From assembly GCA_029204225.1 (NCBI GenBank), contig CM055104.1, forward strand, positions 28,216,253 to 28,280,252: a DNA stretch of 64,000 bases. The letters run 5' to 3'. The position numbers and the translations under genes are program-made. Shown one piece after another: positions 34,000 through 46,634 of this stretch. How positions within the stretch are numbered: position 1 is the first letter of the stretch; the number at the start of each line of letters is the position of its first letter. Origin of the DNA: Diphasiastrum complanatum (Eukaryota; Streptophyta; Lycopodiopsida; Lycopodiales; Lycopodiaceae). The notes under the pieces are model-generated. The model was not told where the DNA came from and did not search any database. It was given only the letters and a program-made list of their open reading frames with translations.

Positions 34000-36900
34000 C
34001 TCAATTCCATTTATTAATGCAAAGGTTTAGTGAGTATTTTGTTTCCACACGCTTGCATGAAAGATTTACTCAGGATGTTGAAGGCTTACTGAAAATTTTG
34101 TTACATTCCCATGTGACACAGTTGTATAAAAGTGCTTCCAATGGCATAAAGGACTTGCTCAAAAGATTCCTTCACGATGTTAAAGGGCATTCAATGTCGC
34201 AAAGGTGTTGAATCCCTATTCGTTGGACCTCGACGATACAACGTTGAATGGATAATCATAAACTTTGAAGGTGATCTCATCTAGTCTTTTGAGATATTAT
34301 GAACTTAAAAGGTGATGTCACCTTTTTTTTTTTGTCATGTTATGAAATCTAAAGTCTACAAAAATATTTGTACAAGCTTGTGCACATAGAACTTAGAAGG
34401 GCCTTGATGAAATTTGATAATAGAGATTATGACGCAAAGAGATGCAAAAGTTTGACTCATAAAAGGGTTCTCTTTTGCCATCCTTCTCGCTTGGGAAAGG
34501 TCTTTTTAATGACCTTTACACCTAGTTCAACGGTCACTCAATTATGACTCGGCCTAACGACCTCATCATGATTTTACGCCATTTTAATGGGTGCAAAGGT
34601 CAATAAAAAAAGACCATTTCCAATACATAAAGACTGAAGCTTAAGTGAAAATTTAGCTCCTTTGAGCAAAAAAGATCCTAAGATATATATGTCTTGTAAA
34701 TCTTGTTTGCCTAAACCTATGGATACAACATTGCCCATAGGACATTGAACTACATATTATGAACTATGAAAGTGACCTCACCTATTCGTCTGCATTATCA
34801 TCAACTCTGCAAGCAACCTCGCCTATTTTTGTAGCATATCATGAAATATGAAGTCTATGAAGGAATTCAAGAACATTAGGCTCATAAAATTGTCATTGAA
34901 AACTCTGAGAAGAGAGATCATGACCCACGACCAGGCGTAAGTAAGACACCAAAACAAATCATAATATAAAAGAGGTCTTACTTGCCATTTTTTATGCTGG
35001 GAAAAGGTTGTCCTTGTGATCATTACACCCAACTCAACAGTCATTCAATTAAGGCTCACATAATTTCACACCCGTTTGACCGAGTGCAAAGGTCACCAAA
35101 AATGCCATTCTCCAATACATAAAAAGATCCAACTGGAGTCATAAAGTGGGTATACAAATAGCTATGCATATATCAACTTGAAAAGGCCCATAAATATAAT
35201 TGTGAATATGGCCTTAAAAAGTCAATGTAAATGTTGTGAACTCTACTCCATGTGGCCTCCTTGTGTGGTGTGCCGACAGATACAAAATTAATTGATCCAA
35301 AATAGGACGACTACTCCGTAATGTAAAGATCAAGTGAAACTTTAGTTCCTTCGAGCCAAAAAGACCTAAGTTCTTGTAAAAACATTCAAAACATTAATTA
35401 ATTTACTAAATAACTCAAATATTTCACCAACAATAAAAATCTTTATAAGGATGTAAGTTTATTGTCATGGACTCTATGGTTCATTAACAGGAATGGATTA
35501 TTCAATGAACTTTCCGATATCAAATCATGTCATAATTTATATGACAAGATGATCCAATAAAACGATTACTAGATAGTATATTCCCTTACGTAAAGGATGA
35601 TCGAGGGTGCCCAAATTTTATATGTCGATAAAAAATTGTTTTTCTTTTTCCACTTTAGACCAAAAGATATTTTTTGTATTGAGACAAACATGCCAAAATA
35701 TTTTAAAGGGAAAGCTCCTAGAGTTTAAAGTGCACACCTCACACGGTGGCCTTTAGTCATCATAGTTTTGACTAAGATACCAAATCTAGCATCTTTGCAT
35801 ATTATCCTACATAAACATTACATACTTATCACGAGTTAAAGTCCTTTGGTTTCTTGCAATTTATATATTCCTCCATACTAAAAAAAACATCTAAAGAAGC
35901 CAAAAGAGGGAGTCATTGCTTTGTGTATATGACTTGTCTCCAAGAAGTGTGAATTCCGTAGAGGAGGGGGATTTGAATTTCATGAATATCCATATAAGTA
36001 AGATGGACAACGAGTAACCGTTAAATAGAAGAGTGTGAGATTTCAAGTCTCTTTGACACATAAGGCAAAAAGCCACAATGCACAAACCAAACATTTCAAT
36101 ATTGCATCACCTATAATGGAATCTACATGACCAAAAATAAAGGCTTTTAGCAAATGATTTGCTAAAAAGCATCCTAGTTTAGCTAATTAAGTCTTGTGTA
36201 AGGTTGTAAATTTGACATTAAATATTGCAATTCTTAGTATTCAATGCATTGATTACCTATGTAACAGTTAGTGATGCACATCCACGAAGACACCCTAACC
36301 ACTAAACCTACAAATTGAATTGTAATGCTGAAATTTTAAGGAAAGGCCATTTGTTTTGAAGCGGAGAGAATGGGAATTGAGATGGTAAAGCAAGGCCAAA
36401 ATGAAATCTTCTCTAATCCAATAAAATTCCTCTCGATGGCCAAATTAATAGGTGTTTATTGGGGCACCCTTTCTTGCATCACACTCTAGAGCAAGCTATG
36501 TCCAAGCTCCCAAGCTTGGTGAGATAGTCATATAAGGATTCTCATGGGATGCTTGCACTTGAAGGATTTGTAGCGTATGTATTCAATGGTCAACTTGTAC
36601 TCCTCTTGGAAATATGGACCAAGGACACTCCTAGGATTGTGGAATAGAATTCATATAAGGGATAAAGACAAAGCTACATTTTATATTTCATGGAAGGATG
36701 ATAAGGGTAATGAGCACAAATGGTTGGAGGAGCAACAAATATATATATGATTGTGCATAGAATACACATGCTATAGGCATGGTCAAAAGGGAGCAAGAGT
36801 AATAGGGTGGAGTGGGTGAAAGGAGGAAAGTTGAGGAGATTTGTGATGAGTTGGGGCTTGAGTGTGCAAGGGAAAATGTTGTGTCTTTATGGGGATCTTC

Positions 36901-37598
36901 TAGTGATGTCTCAAAAGGCTGCAGGTGACTACAAATTTGTCTTGTATGATGCCATTATGTTGATAAGATAAGGAATTGGTGACTTTGTCCTTATTGTGAC
37001 TCTTGAGAATATGCGCTCTTTTGTGTGGAAAATGAGATTCAAAGACGTGTGGAATTCCTCTCTATCGACCTCTTCACACTATGAAGAGGCATATAGGAGG
37101 CCACTATCTAAACAATGACATAATGTTAATGAGATAAGGAGTTGATGACTTTGTGTTTGTTGTCGCTCCCAAAGAAGATACACTCTTCTGAGAGGACAAC
37201 AATGTTCGAGAAGTGGGGAAGTCCTTGTTATCAACCTCCTAACATTCTAAAAAAAACATAAGAAACCGCTTTCCAAACTTGTGTCTCCATCACTAGTGGT
37301 GTCATCCTCATTCTCCAAGGCATCAAGTGCATGATAGTAAACCATATGTATGATAGTATCAATATAGTTTTGTTATTACATTAACTATTGTTAAGGTCTC
37401 AAATCTCATGATTGGCTAAAGATGATTCAATTCATCTATCCATTGTCAATTCGTGGGTGCTTGTCAAAAGATATTTGTGAGACCATATACAAACTATCAA
37501 TCATTGTCAAGTATTTACATGTACTTGGTGCATTTTTTTATTTAGTATTTATTGATTGGAAATTCAAATAGACATAAAATGGATTGAATATGTTGCAG
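34000..37598. other. AT-rich intergenic DNA with diverged tandem repeats
   Basis: No gene is supported. A unit near 34265-34740 recurs diverged at 34740-35360 (ATATTATGAACT..., GTGCAAAGGTCA, CCAATACATAAA). Another unit at about 36955-37090 recurs at about 37115-37250 (GATAAGGA.TTG.TGACTTTGT). These look like decayed duplications of unknown elements. Confidence 0.55.
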
Positions 37599-39297
37599 AT
37601 GGATGTGTTCAAAAGAAATCTGTGAGCTGGATCTTTGCAAGAGATATGAGGATATGGTGGACATTGTGTGCATGTTTGAGAGATATTTTTTGACTTCCAT
37701 CATGGACTCACAAGTGCATTTATTGGTGCACTTGGTTGAAGAAGTTTCTATTGTTGGTCCAGTGCACACTAGGTATAAGTGCATAAATTTTCTTTTGCAT
37801 GTGTCTTTAAACTAAATCAATTGATACATGAACTCATTAAATAAAAAACTTATTTTTAACCATTTGTGACTTTTTAGGTGGATGTTCTTTATGGAAAGAT
37901 ACATGAAAGTCTTAAAAAATTTTGTGCGTCAAAAGGCAAGGCCTACAGGTAGCATGTTAGAGGGATGGTTAGTACATGTGAATCTCTCTTTTATGTTACT
38001 GAAATTTTGCACCAACTACATCCATCTGCTCCACTATTATGGCGTGATGAGGAAGCCGAAGAGGTAACTAGTGAAAAACCTCAAGGGATGGGAAAGGTCC
38101 ATAGGTTGGCACCCTTCCAACGAGAAAAAATTTCTACATTCATGCTTTATAATTGTGGAGTTGTTAGACCTATATGAAGAAGTGAAAAGAGAGAGGGCCT
38201 TGTCTAGAAAGCGCCAACGATAGAATAGAGGTAGACACATGGTCTCAATTTCACATGATCTTGAGCCATTGCCCAAGCAATGCACTATAGAGTGCATGCA
38301 TGACACACTACAAAAAGCAACAAAAGAGGGACAAAAAATATCAAACACAAAATGGGACTTTGCAAGAGGATGCGAATGGAAGGTATTATTCTTTAGATAC
38401 TTTATTATTAGAACAATCTTGTTTATAACAATATTTGTTTAATCATTTTAAAACACCATGTTCATTCACAGTGATTATTTATGATATTTATGTTTGTCAT
38501 GTGGCAGTGCAAAATGTATAATGCTATATGGGCTTTTGGTTTCCACTTTTGTGTTGAAAGGATTGATAACAAGAGACGCACACACGATTGTGGTGTAATA
38601 GCATCTTTTCAACAAGAAAGTCAAAGCAGTGCACAAGATCGGAATCCCATCTCAGGAGACATAGAATACGTAGGAATTATACAAAATATTTATGATGTGT
38701 CTTTTGGTGAAAGTGGACATTATTTTTTATTTGATGTGAAATGGCTCAAGGTAGTTTGTAGAGGGCCAAATGCAACTGTAAAACGGATCCAAGTGGATTT
38801 TTTGCGATTGATTCATCAAAAACATTGAGCATGGAGTCCTTTGACACATTGGTGTTGCCTTGTCACTGTGAGCAAGTGCACATGCTATGCTATCATGTTT
38901 TTCATTATATTGCAAGTGACTTCAATATTTGAGTTTTCGATATGTTCTAAAATAGTGATTTTTGGAGGTGTTTTTTCAACCAGATCGACTAAACAAGATA
39001 TAGTGGTTTGTAGCTCAAGTTGAACCACGTTCACGACGAGTATTTGAGGGTGCAAATGTTGAGAATGAAATGGAAAACCTTCATTTTAACTATGAAATTG
39101 AGCTACCTAGAGATGTAGTAAATCGTCAAACCATACTTGAAGCACCCACTTCCATAGATGTTGAGAATAGAAATTCTAAATAGTCACAAGATGATGAAAT
39201 AATTTTTGAAAGTGAGAGCGATGATGAAAATCATCTAAGAGGAGATGAATTGCAAGATGCTATCGCTGATGAAATTGATTCTTGTAATTCTGAATAA
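37599..39297 (+). pseudogene. CACTA-type transposase C-terminal half (DUF4218 and DUF4216)
   Basis: An exon at 37599-37772 encodes ELDLCKRYEDMVDIVCMFER and VHLLVHLVEEVSIVGPVHTR. It joins at GT(37773)/AG to 37878, giving RWMFFMERYMKVLKNFVR, the hallmark of DUF4218. A frameshift near 37965 leads to WRDEEAEEVTSEK and FQREKISTFMLYNC. DUF4216 follows at about 38550-38800 (GVIASFQQESQSSAQDRNPI, GDIEYVGIIQNIYDV). Last come a CEQV block and VEPRSRRVFEG with an acidic tail. It lies opposite in strand to the N-terminal half at 41085-44443. Confidence 0.85.
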
Positions 39298-39569
39298 AAA
39301 TTGATTATTGCAATTCTGAATGCAATTGATTCTTGCAATGCTTTCAAATGATTGTTATTTAGCCAAAATAGAATCTCATTTATGTCAAGTAAGTGAAAAG
39401 AATAGACATAGTTTGACTTCAATCCCATTTTTTTGGAGATAATGTCGGTGAAGATAGATGTACGGCTTCATGTTCCACGAAAACTCTCAGTTTTTAACAA
39501 ATGTTGCAAAGGCTAAAAATCACTAAAAGCATGTGAGTTAATAAAATCACCACCACAAACTATGACAAA
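39298..39569. other. spacer, nothing recognised
   Basis: AT-rich, between the transposase tail and the copia RT fragment. Confidence 0.5.
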
Positions 39570-39850
39570 TTTAAGTGTTTCATCATAGTCAATCCCCTTG
39601 AATTGAGCATATCCCTTGGCAACTAGTCTTGTTTTATAATTGTTCACACTACCATCTTGATTAAGCTTGATCTTGAAGACCCATTTGCAAACAATAACAT
39701 TTTGTATCTTTGATGGAGGATCAATAATTTTACAAGTATCTCAAACAATACATCATATACTCACTTTTCATTGCATCAAATCACTCTTTTGTTGATACAG
39801 TTTCATTCACACTTGAAGGAACATCATCAAACTTAAGGTAGTAATAAGAG
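39570..39850 (-). pseudogene. copia RT N-terminal fragment
   Basis: The minus strand encodes [40 protein letters not shown] and [10 protein letters not shown], the start of copia RT, with a frameshift near 39740. The remainder of the element is absent. Confidence 0.85.
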
Positions 39851-39926
39851 TAATAAAAATTAAACAATCATCAACTTGTAATTGCTTCTCTCTTGCTTGT
39901 ATTTGAGTCTTGATGGTTGCATTTGG

Positions 39927-39938
39927 GCTCTGATACCA
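39927..39938 (-). other. primer binding site, tRNA-Met type
   Basis: The minus strand reads TGGTATCAGAGC after ...GATTTTAACA, an LTR end. The LTR would extend right from 39939, but its other end is not fixed. It belongs with the RT fragment at 39570-39850, and the intervening gag is deleted. Confidence 0.7.
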
Positions 39939-40449
39939 TGTTAAAATCAGAGGTTATGAACCTCATTTGGATACTAAAACATTGAAAAAGCGTCAAAGGT
40001 TTCACTTATATCTAATAGATAGAAAACTAGCACACAATTCAACCTATTTGCATCTAATTGCAAGAGCTTTTGAACACCACAATAAAACTAGAAATAATTG
40101 ATCTTCACGTCCTGTCACACACGTGAAAAGTATAATACTTTGTTCAGATTCAGATCTATTCATTAGACACAAAAAATATCACATTCATCATTCATCAATT
40201 TCTCACTAAAGAGCAAACTTGCCAAAATCACCATCTCTTGATAATCTCTCAAAGTATGTACAAAATGAGTTCTCAATCCATATCAAATGATCTCGGATAT
40301 GAGATTAGGAAGTGCCATTAGGGGAGACTCTAAACCCCTGGCTATCAAAGCCTTAGATCATGCATAATTACCCTCTTGGTAGCACGAGTCAACTGTCTTA
40401 CAAAAGTAGGTGGCCGACCTCATAAAAAATTCCAATCATCTAGGAACAT

Positions 40450-40640
40450 CATGATATATTTCACTCTAGAGAAATATTTTTATTTAACTAATTCCATTTC
40501 ATTATCAACATGCAAAAAAAAAAAAAAACCTTATCATAATATAATTCACTTTAGAAAAAAAAATATAACCTCATCATAATATAATTCACTTTAGAAATAT
40601 ATTTATTTAACTAATTTCATGTCATTATCAACATGAAAAA
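40450..40640. repeat. tandem AT-rich repeat
   Basis: CATAATATAATTCACTTTAGAAA occurs twice and TTTATTTAACTAATT(T/C)CAT...CATTATCAACATG twice within 190 bp, each next to A runs. Confidence 0.85.
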
Positions 40641-40650
40641 AAAAATGCGT

Positions 40651-41029
40651 AGATAATCCACGTAGAAGATATCCACACGTAAATATCTTTAACATCCAGT
40701 CCGGTCTAGTGAACAAACTGAAATCTGCGTGGATAATCCACACGTGGATTATCCACGCAAAAACTGCCTTCCGGCGCCGCCAACCTTCCCTCCCAAACAG
40801 TTGTCGAAATTTTCAAAATTCAATTTTGCATGGATAATCCACGCATGGATAATTCACGCGCATAAATTTTTCAACACCGTGTCAGAAAAACACCGGTGGA
40901 CTGGCCGGGGGTGTGTTCAAAAACATTTTGGCATGGAAAATCCACGCGTGGATGTTTCACGCCAACAAAATTTTGGAAAATCAACTAAGTGTCGGGTGTC
41001 ATGTGGATACTCTGCGTGGATAAACACAA
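40651..41029. repeat. palindromic GCGTGGAT/ATCCACGC repeats, cluster A
   Basis: The unit is GCGTGGAT-N-ATCCACGC, a near-perfect palindrome. At 40727-40758 two units form a 32-bp inverted pair. Variants lie at 40651-40690, 40828-40860, 40931-40963 and 41001-41027. The same motif recurs in two clusters on the other side of the transposase genes, which fits subterminal transposase-binding repeats of a CACTA-like element. Confidence 0.85.
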
Positions 41030-41053
41030 AGATTTCTAGTTGTGTATGATCAA

Positions 41054-41065
41054 GCTCTAATACCA
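41054..41065 (-). other. degenerate tRNA-Met primer-site-like sequence
   Basis: The minus strand reads TGGTATTAGAGC (one change from the consensus) after TTTCCAACA. It could be the end of an LTR fused to the transposase tail. No LTR body is visible, because transposase sequence begins about 20 bp away. Confidence 0.4.
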
Positions 41066-43518
41066 TGTTGGAAAAAAATAAGTTGTATACTCCACTTGAA
41101 TGATGACTGTAGAGAAAGGGCAAAACCAATTGGTGTTCTAATGTCATGAATAATGGAGCGCACATAGTTAAGCTCCTCCTTAGTGAATGTCCAAGGTACT
41201 TTTGGAGCATGATCTTCACCATCCTTTATCCAATATTCTTTTTTGGTGTTTGATTCTTTTAGATCGTGCCTTGCAGCAATGGTACCTTTTTCACCAATCA
41301 AGTGTTTCCAAATAGATTCACCCACATTTTTTAATATGTGCATGGGATCAAGTAGGTGATTAATCAAAAAGTTATTCCAATATTCCAAACAATGAAATAT
41401 AGATAATCTTTTCGTACCATCGATTGGCTTTGCTTGAGATTCCTCCCATAGTTTTCGTCAATCTTCCACAGACATTCTCTTTGGAGGCATCTCTCTCTCA
41501 ACTCTTCCTCCAAAACCTCTTCTATGAGTGTCTCTGAATGGATGGCCTTCATGCAAGTATTTATGATGATTTTCATAAGCCACTTTTTTGAGACTATAAG
41601 AGTATCTTCCCACAAGATTTGGCCCGCACGAAAAACAAGCATTTTTTCCAGCCATTTGAAAGTCTGCCCAACAAATGGATACTATCAATCACTATTAAAA
41701 AAAAGTAGATGTCAAAGATAATTATAGCCATTGTAGTATGTCATGTAAATGTCAGGAATTACTAGTTGTATGTAACTGTAAACAAACTCCTATGTACACA
41801 AGATAGACATTGTTTGAATGATTACTTGAGCATTCACCTAATCTTGGATAGTCATGCATTGTCCACATTACAATGGCATGTAGTGTAAACTCCCTCTCAT
41901 GTAAGGGGCGCAAAATGTCATATGCTTTTATCCCCTTCCACAAATCTTCCAACTCGTCAATAAGCGGCTCAAGATACACATCCATGTTCTTAACCTTGAG
42001 TTGGCCAAAAATTAGAAGTGCCAACATAATGTGTCCCTTTTTTGTACTCACCCAAGGAGGAATATTATAATTTACCAAGCAAACAGGCCAAATGGACCAC
42101 GTAGTTGCTCGTACACCAAAGGGGTTCACACCATATGTTGCAAGACCAAATCTCACATGTCTTGACTCATTGGCAAAGCTTGGATACTCTTTGTTGATGT
42201 GTTTCCATGCAGGTGAATGTGAAGGTACCCTCATCATCCCATCCGTAGAGGTATGCATGTCAGTCCATAAGTTGTGCAAGAGATTTACAACAAAATAAAC
42301 GTTGCAATCATGGAATTACTGGAAAATGTCGTAAAAATTTGCACTGAATGGTTGCCCCTTGCAAATCATCTCTATATCGAGGAGTATAACAAATGGGACA
42401 TTTCTTGAGTGATTTGTACCTTCCTCGATATAAAATACAATCTTTTGAATATGCATGATATTGCTTGTAGTCCATCCCGATAGTAGACAACATCTTTCGT
42501 GCCTCATCTCTTGTATCAGGCATGACATTCCCTTCTGGGAGAATTTTGTTTTTCAATAGTCTCTGTACATGACAGAAGAAGTCAGTGTAAAAAATTTATT
42601 ACTAGATGTCCAAATTGTAAATTTTGTTTCAAAGCAAAAATGACAAGTAGATAAATTTTTTTTTACTCAAATAATGATGTGAGGCTTTGGTCACTCCATC
42701 TATATTTGGCTTGAAGATTTAATAGAAGTAGAGAAGTCATCAAACGAGATGCTTTTGCTCCAGGATACAATGCGGTCTTTGATTCTTCTCGCAATTTCTT
42801 TTCTTCTTTAGACAGAAGTGCCTCCTCATCTTGTTCATTGTGTCTAGCTGCACTATTGTTCTCGTACATATCATCCAACATGTCTCCCATGACTTCAAAT
42901 TCATCATTCATTGGAAGCTCATTTTCATTGTTGGAACTTGTTTGCGAAGAAGTAGATCTAGATGAGCTAGATTCATATGCATTAGTCTCTTGATTAATGC
43001 GCTCATCAATTTCCATCATCTCTTTTAAGCCTAGACGTAGACGACGAGGTAATTGCTTTATATGAGGACTGTTGTATTGCATTCGTCGTCTACGTAGACC
43101 ATTACGAGGATTATTGTCTCCAATGCTAAATGAGGATAAAGAATCCTATATACCAAAATAACAAGAAGTAGGTTGAAACAATGCTTGATAAAATTTCATC
43201 CCAATACTTGATAGATCTAAATGTCGCATATGAATATAAATTACCTCTTTGTTTAGAAAGTATGAATATAGCAATGTATCTATTAGACCATTTTTCTTTT
43301 CAACTTTTTAACATTCAATGAGCTCAAAGAATTGCACGCTTCTACATATTTACATATTTATGAATTTCACATTCGTTAGCTTTCACTTAATATCTTATGT
43401 AAACATCTAGGCAAATGACGAATAATGCTCCTAACATTTGACATATTTAATGATACAAACCAAATACAGTCAAGATGCATGGATTATACATCTTTGCATA
43501 TCAACAAAATTTAAATCT

Positions 43519-44022
43519 TCACATTTGACTTATTGTATTTTGCAAACATTTGGGTAGAGGACGGTTGAAACTATACTTGATGAACAATTCCTCCCTAAAC
43601 TTGATAGATCTAGTGGCACAGACCATTACATAAGTGCCATTTACATTCCTAGTAAAATATTCTTCTTTTCCATTGGTGCTTTCTTCAAAATCACAATTCG
43701 TCAATAGAGGGTGGCCAATGGGACTATTTATATATGCAGCAGTTTTTCCATGCACATCTGGACGTCCATCAACGTATGTACGATTTGCCCTTGAGATGTT
43801 GTCTCCTTGCATGCGTTGCTCCTCTAAAGAACAAGCATTTGAATTCAAGCCATATACTTGCATCCTCCATTGGTGACGACACAAAGCATGCCAATCACCC
43901 CAATTGTATTGAGGTCCTACATATGGCATCAATGTCACAACACTATTTAGAGGGACCTCAATACTACTCGATGCAAAAAGGCCCAAACTAGCCTCAGGAA
44001 AGTGTTCACTAGGCATGATCAT
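43519..44022 (-). CDS. SET-domain ORF inside the transposase intron
   Basis: 167 codons. The SET signature is visible in order: SLGLFA (residues 12-17, the GxG-like start), YVG (34-36), AAYIN...NC (95-110, the substrate/AdoMet-binding N-H-x-x-x-P-N region) and ATRSIKFREELFIKYSFN (136-153, the ELxxDY region). SET proteins transfer methyl groups from S-adenosylmethionine to lysine, mostly on histones. There is no pre-SET or post-SET cysteine cluster. N-H of the classical NHS motif is replaced by N-S, and D of DY by K, so activity is doubtful. Flanking transposase exons join in phase 0 over it, so it is either an alternative exon, a separate gene or a captured host fragment. Confidence 0.7.
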   Translation of the reverse strand: MIMPSEHFPEASLGLFASSSIEVPLNSVVTLMPYVGPQYNWGDWHALCRHQWRMQVYGLNSNACSLEEQRMQGDNISRANRTYVDGRPDVHGKTAAYINSPIGHPLLTNCDFEESTNGKEEYFTRNVNGTYVMVCATRSIKFREELFIKYSFNRPLPKCLQNTISQM

Positions 44023-44026
44023 GTGA

Positions 44027-44140
44027 GAGATTAACTTTATCTACTCATTCTATTAGGATTTTTCCTTTTAGAAGCAAGTGAGAGATTAACTTCATCTAAT
44101 TATTCTATTTGAATTTTTCCTTTTAGAAGCAAGTGAGAAA
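44027..44140. repeat. short tandem duplication upstream of the SET ORF
   Basis: GAGATTAACTT(T/C)ATCTA...TTTTTCCTTTTAGAAGCAAGTGAGA occurs twice in tandem with a few changes, each copy about 57 bp. Confidence 0.85.
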
Positions 44141-44658
44141 TTAGCTTCAAAGTATTGTGGCACTCATCCTATCGCTCAATATTTATTGGCCAAACTATAC
44201 TTGAAGTGTCATAAGGGTCAAAGATTAAAGCATTTCCAAAAAACACTTTAAAGAGTTTACCTCTCGTACTCTTGGATTCTCTGTGTGCACTCCATTGGCC
44301 CAAATATGATCGTTGACAATCCTCCTTGTCTGAATCCTAAGGCCTTTGCATTGTGTGCATGTACATGGTATCCTCTCATCATATTCTGGTTGAAACTGGT
44401 CCAATAATCCAATTGCAAATTGCACAAATTCTTTCAGTGTCATTCAAGTGAAAATTGACAAATTCTAGCATGTGACGAATTGTAACATGTGACAAAAATT
44501 GACAAAATAGTCTTTGTACATTTAGTGCATTTGCAACCTTCATTTGTGATGGAGTGGTGTCTTGGCTTTCCAAAGAGAAATATACTATATCACAATCCTC
44601 AATCAAATCAGAGTACTAGTACAAATAAAAAAATTATGACATAAATCAATATACATAC

Positions 44659-44831
44659 ATGTGATGGATCAATAGGCGGTCTACGTCGACTGATGGAAGA
44701 GCTTGAAGATAAACCAGTCAATAGTTGTTCATCGTACTTTAGTCTTGCTTGCTCCTTTTTCTATGATAGAGCTCAATTCTTTTTTCTTTTACTAAATCAC
44801 GTGGAGGTACGATAATTTCCCTAGAATTCAT
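44659..44831 (-). pseudogene. possible 5' exon of the transposon gene
   Basis: From ATG at 44831 the strand encodes MNSREIIVPPRDLVKEK. After one frame change it reads EQARLKYDEQLLTGLSSSSS and SRRRPPIDPSH, ending at a strong donor GTATGT. The content is charged and Ser-rich. No family was recognised. It could start either the transposase or the SET transcript. Confidence 0.4.
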
Positions 44832-46246
44832 AATTCTAATCAAATGTCATTGTATGAATAAATTTGCAAGAAAAACTATACACTCATATTCAAATAACAA
44901 ATAAAGTGCAATTGATGTCAATATCAATAACAATATATACCTGCTGTTGCAATCATGAGATGAATCGCTATTTGATGATGATGACATATACACACTGTAG
45001 CCAACTATTCTATACCCCATCATAAGTAATCATTATGAGACCGTATGTACTGAACAAATATAATAAAATTTGTTAAAGACATGTCAACATCTAATCCATG
45101 TATATTCTACTTATGCTTAATGTAAATCTAATATTCTAGTAACATTGCCATCAAGAAAATTGCTTGGGTGGGGCAACACATGACGAGCAATCAGTGTTAG
45201 ACATCAGTAGATAGTGTGCGCAGGCCTATCTCAACTAATTTAAAGACCACATAGCAGTCAATGTTCGAAGCTTTCAGTTTGAACTCTTGTCCAAGATGAG
45301 TGATGATCTCACTCAATCTTTCTTTCAAGATGGAATGATCAAAATCAAACAATCAGTCATATACTCAATTGATTCATTGCCCACTCAATCACTCATTTGA
45401 TTAATTAATACTTGACTCGAGTTAGTTAGGGATAAATCTCTTTGGATTGGCCTAGTGTGCCATGGTATCTCATGATGAGCAATATGCATTGACCCTTTCT
45501 ATCTATGGTTTCTTTGTATGCAAGATGATGTTTCTCGAATCGAAAAGAAAAGACGAGCAATTGGACAATGTCAATCAATCATATACTAGATAGCACACCA
45601 TTGATCAACATCTTTATTACAATGCTAAATGATATTTCAACTAATTACTATGATTTCATATAAGGTTATATAGGTCACACACCAACAATTAAAAAGATAT
45701 ATCATGATAGGTCACATATCACTAAGGTCCTCAATATAACATAAATGCTTTTGATCATGAATCTAAATGACCCCATGCAACCATTTAAGCCACATGACAA
45801 AAGCAAAAAAAAATTGTTTGACCATATAATTATGTCATCAAATTATATCAAATCTATGACACCTAGATTATTAATAAACTAAATGTTTTATGACATCACC
45901 GATTTGACATAATATTATGTCATAAAATCTTAAAAAACTTGTCAAATTACTTGTTTAATAATAATATGTACTATTTCTTATCTCATGATTTTGTCTTGTA
46001 TGTCAAATCTCAAGAAAAATAAAATTTATAATAATATAAAACTAGTTTTAACAATTAAATACTACCATAATGATCTTTGAATTGATTTTTTTATATTCCA
46101 TCATATTAAAAAATATATTCTATGTAAAATCCTACAATAAAATATCCTCATAAAATCTAGAAAAGATTATGAGAATATTGAATGACATTTGAAGCATGCA
46201 AGCCCATGTGAGGGACCCTCTTACGTGTGAAGAGAGGGAAAAAAAA
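44832..46246. other. AT-rich spacer, nothing recognised
   Basis: No coding signal is present. It lies between the minus-strand transposase and the palindromic repeats at 46247, and would contain the divergent promoters if the two transposon genes belong together. Confidence 0.5.
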
Positions 46247-46308
46247 CCGCGTGGAACATCCACGCGTGGATATCACGTGGATAACTTCTGCGTGGATAAT
46301 CCACGCGA
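46247..46308. repeat. palindromic GCGTGGAT/ATCCACGC repeats, cluster B
   Basis: Dense cluster: CGCGTGGAACATCCACGCG, TGGATATCACGTGGATA and GCGTGGATAATCCACGCG within 62 bp, the same motif as at 40.7 and 48.5 kb. Confidence 0.88.
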
Positions 46309-46634
46309 AACTTGAATGCCAATAAAACATTTTCGCGAGCATTCTTGTTCCTCTTCTTTTGCTTTCAGGTTTTATAGGTTTTCCTAATCTAATGTTTAGT
46401 GCTCTTGCTTGCTATTGCTCTTCCAAGCTCTATAGATCTTGCTTGCTTTTGGTTGCTCTTCATTGCTAGTGATTTTGCTCTTGCTATTGCTTGCTCTATT
46501 GATCTTGCTTGTTCTTCTTACTATTAATCTATTGCTTTCTTGTTATTGCTTACTCTTCTAATCTAAAAGTCTTTACTACTCTTTCACTCCTATTCTCCAC
46601 TGCTTTCTAACTTTTAAAGTTTTTCTTTGATACA

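Larger units (their letters stand above)
41085..44443 (-). pseudogene. CACTA-type transposase N-terminal half (Transpos_assoc and Transposase_21)
   Basis: Exon 44443-44261 encodes the Transpos_assoc zinc motif (IPCTCTQCKG...IVNDHIWANG) and ends at donor GTAAAC in phase 0. It fits acceptor TATATAG at 43145 in the same phase. Exon 43145-42667 has an acidic/Ser-rich part and ALYPGAKASRLMTSLLLLNL. Exon 42562-42320 has LPEGNVMPDTRDEARKML and DCILYRGRYKSLKKCPICYT. Then come GMMRVPSHSPAWKHINKEYP, RFGLATYGVNPFGV (42279-41832), NACFSCGPNLVGRYSY and LLDPMHILKNVGESIWKHLI. It stops before DUF4218. TGA codons replace conserved Arg/Trp positions near 42307 and 42266, and another stop lies at 41458, so it is dead. 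A SET ORF lies in its 44260-43146 intron. Confidence 0.85.
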
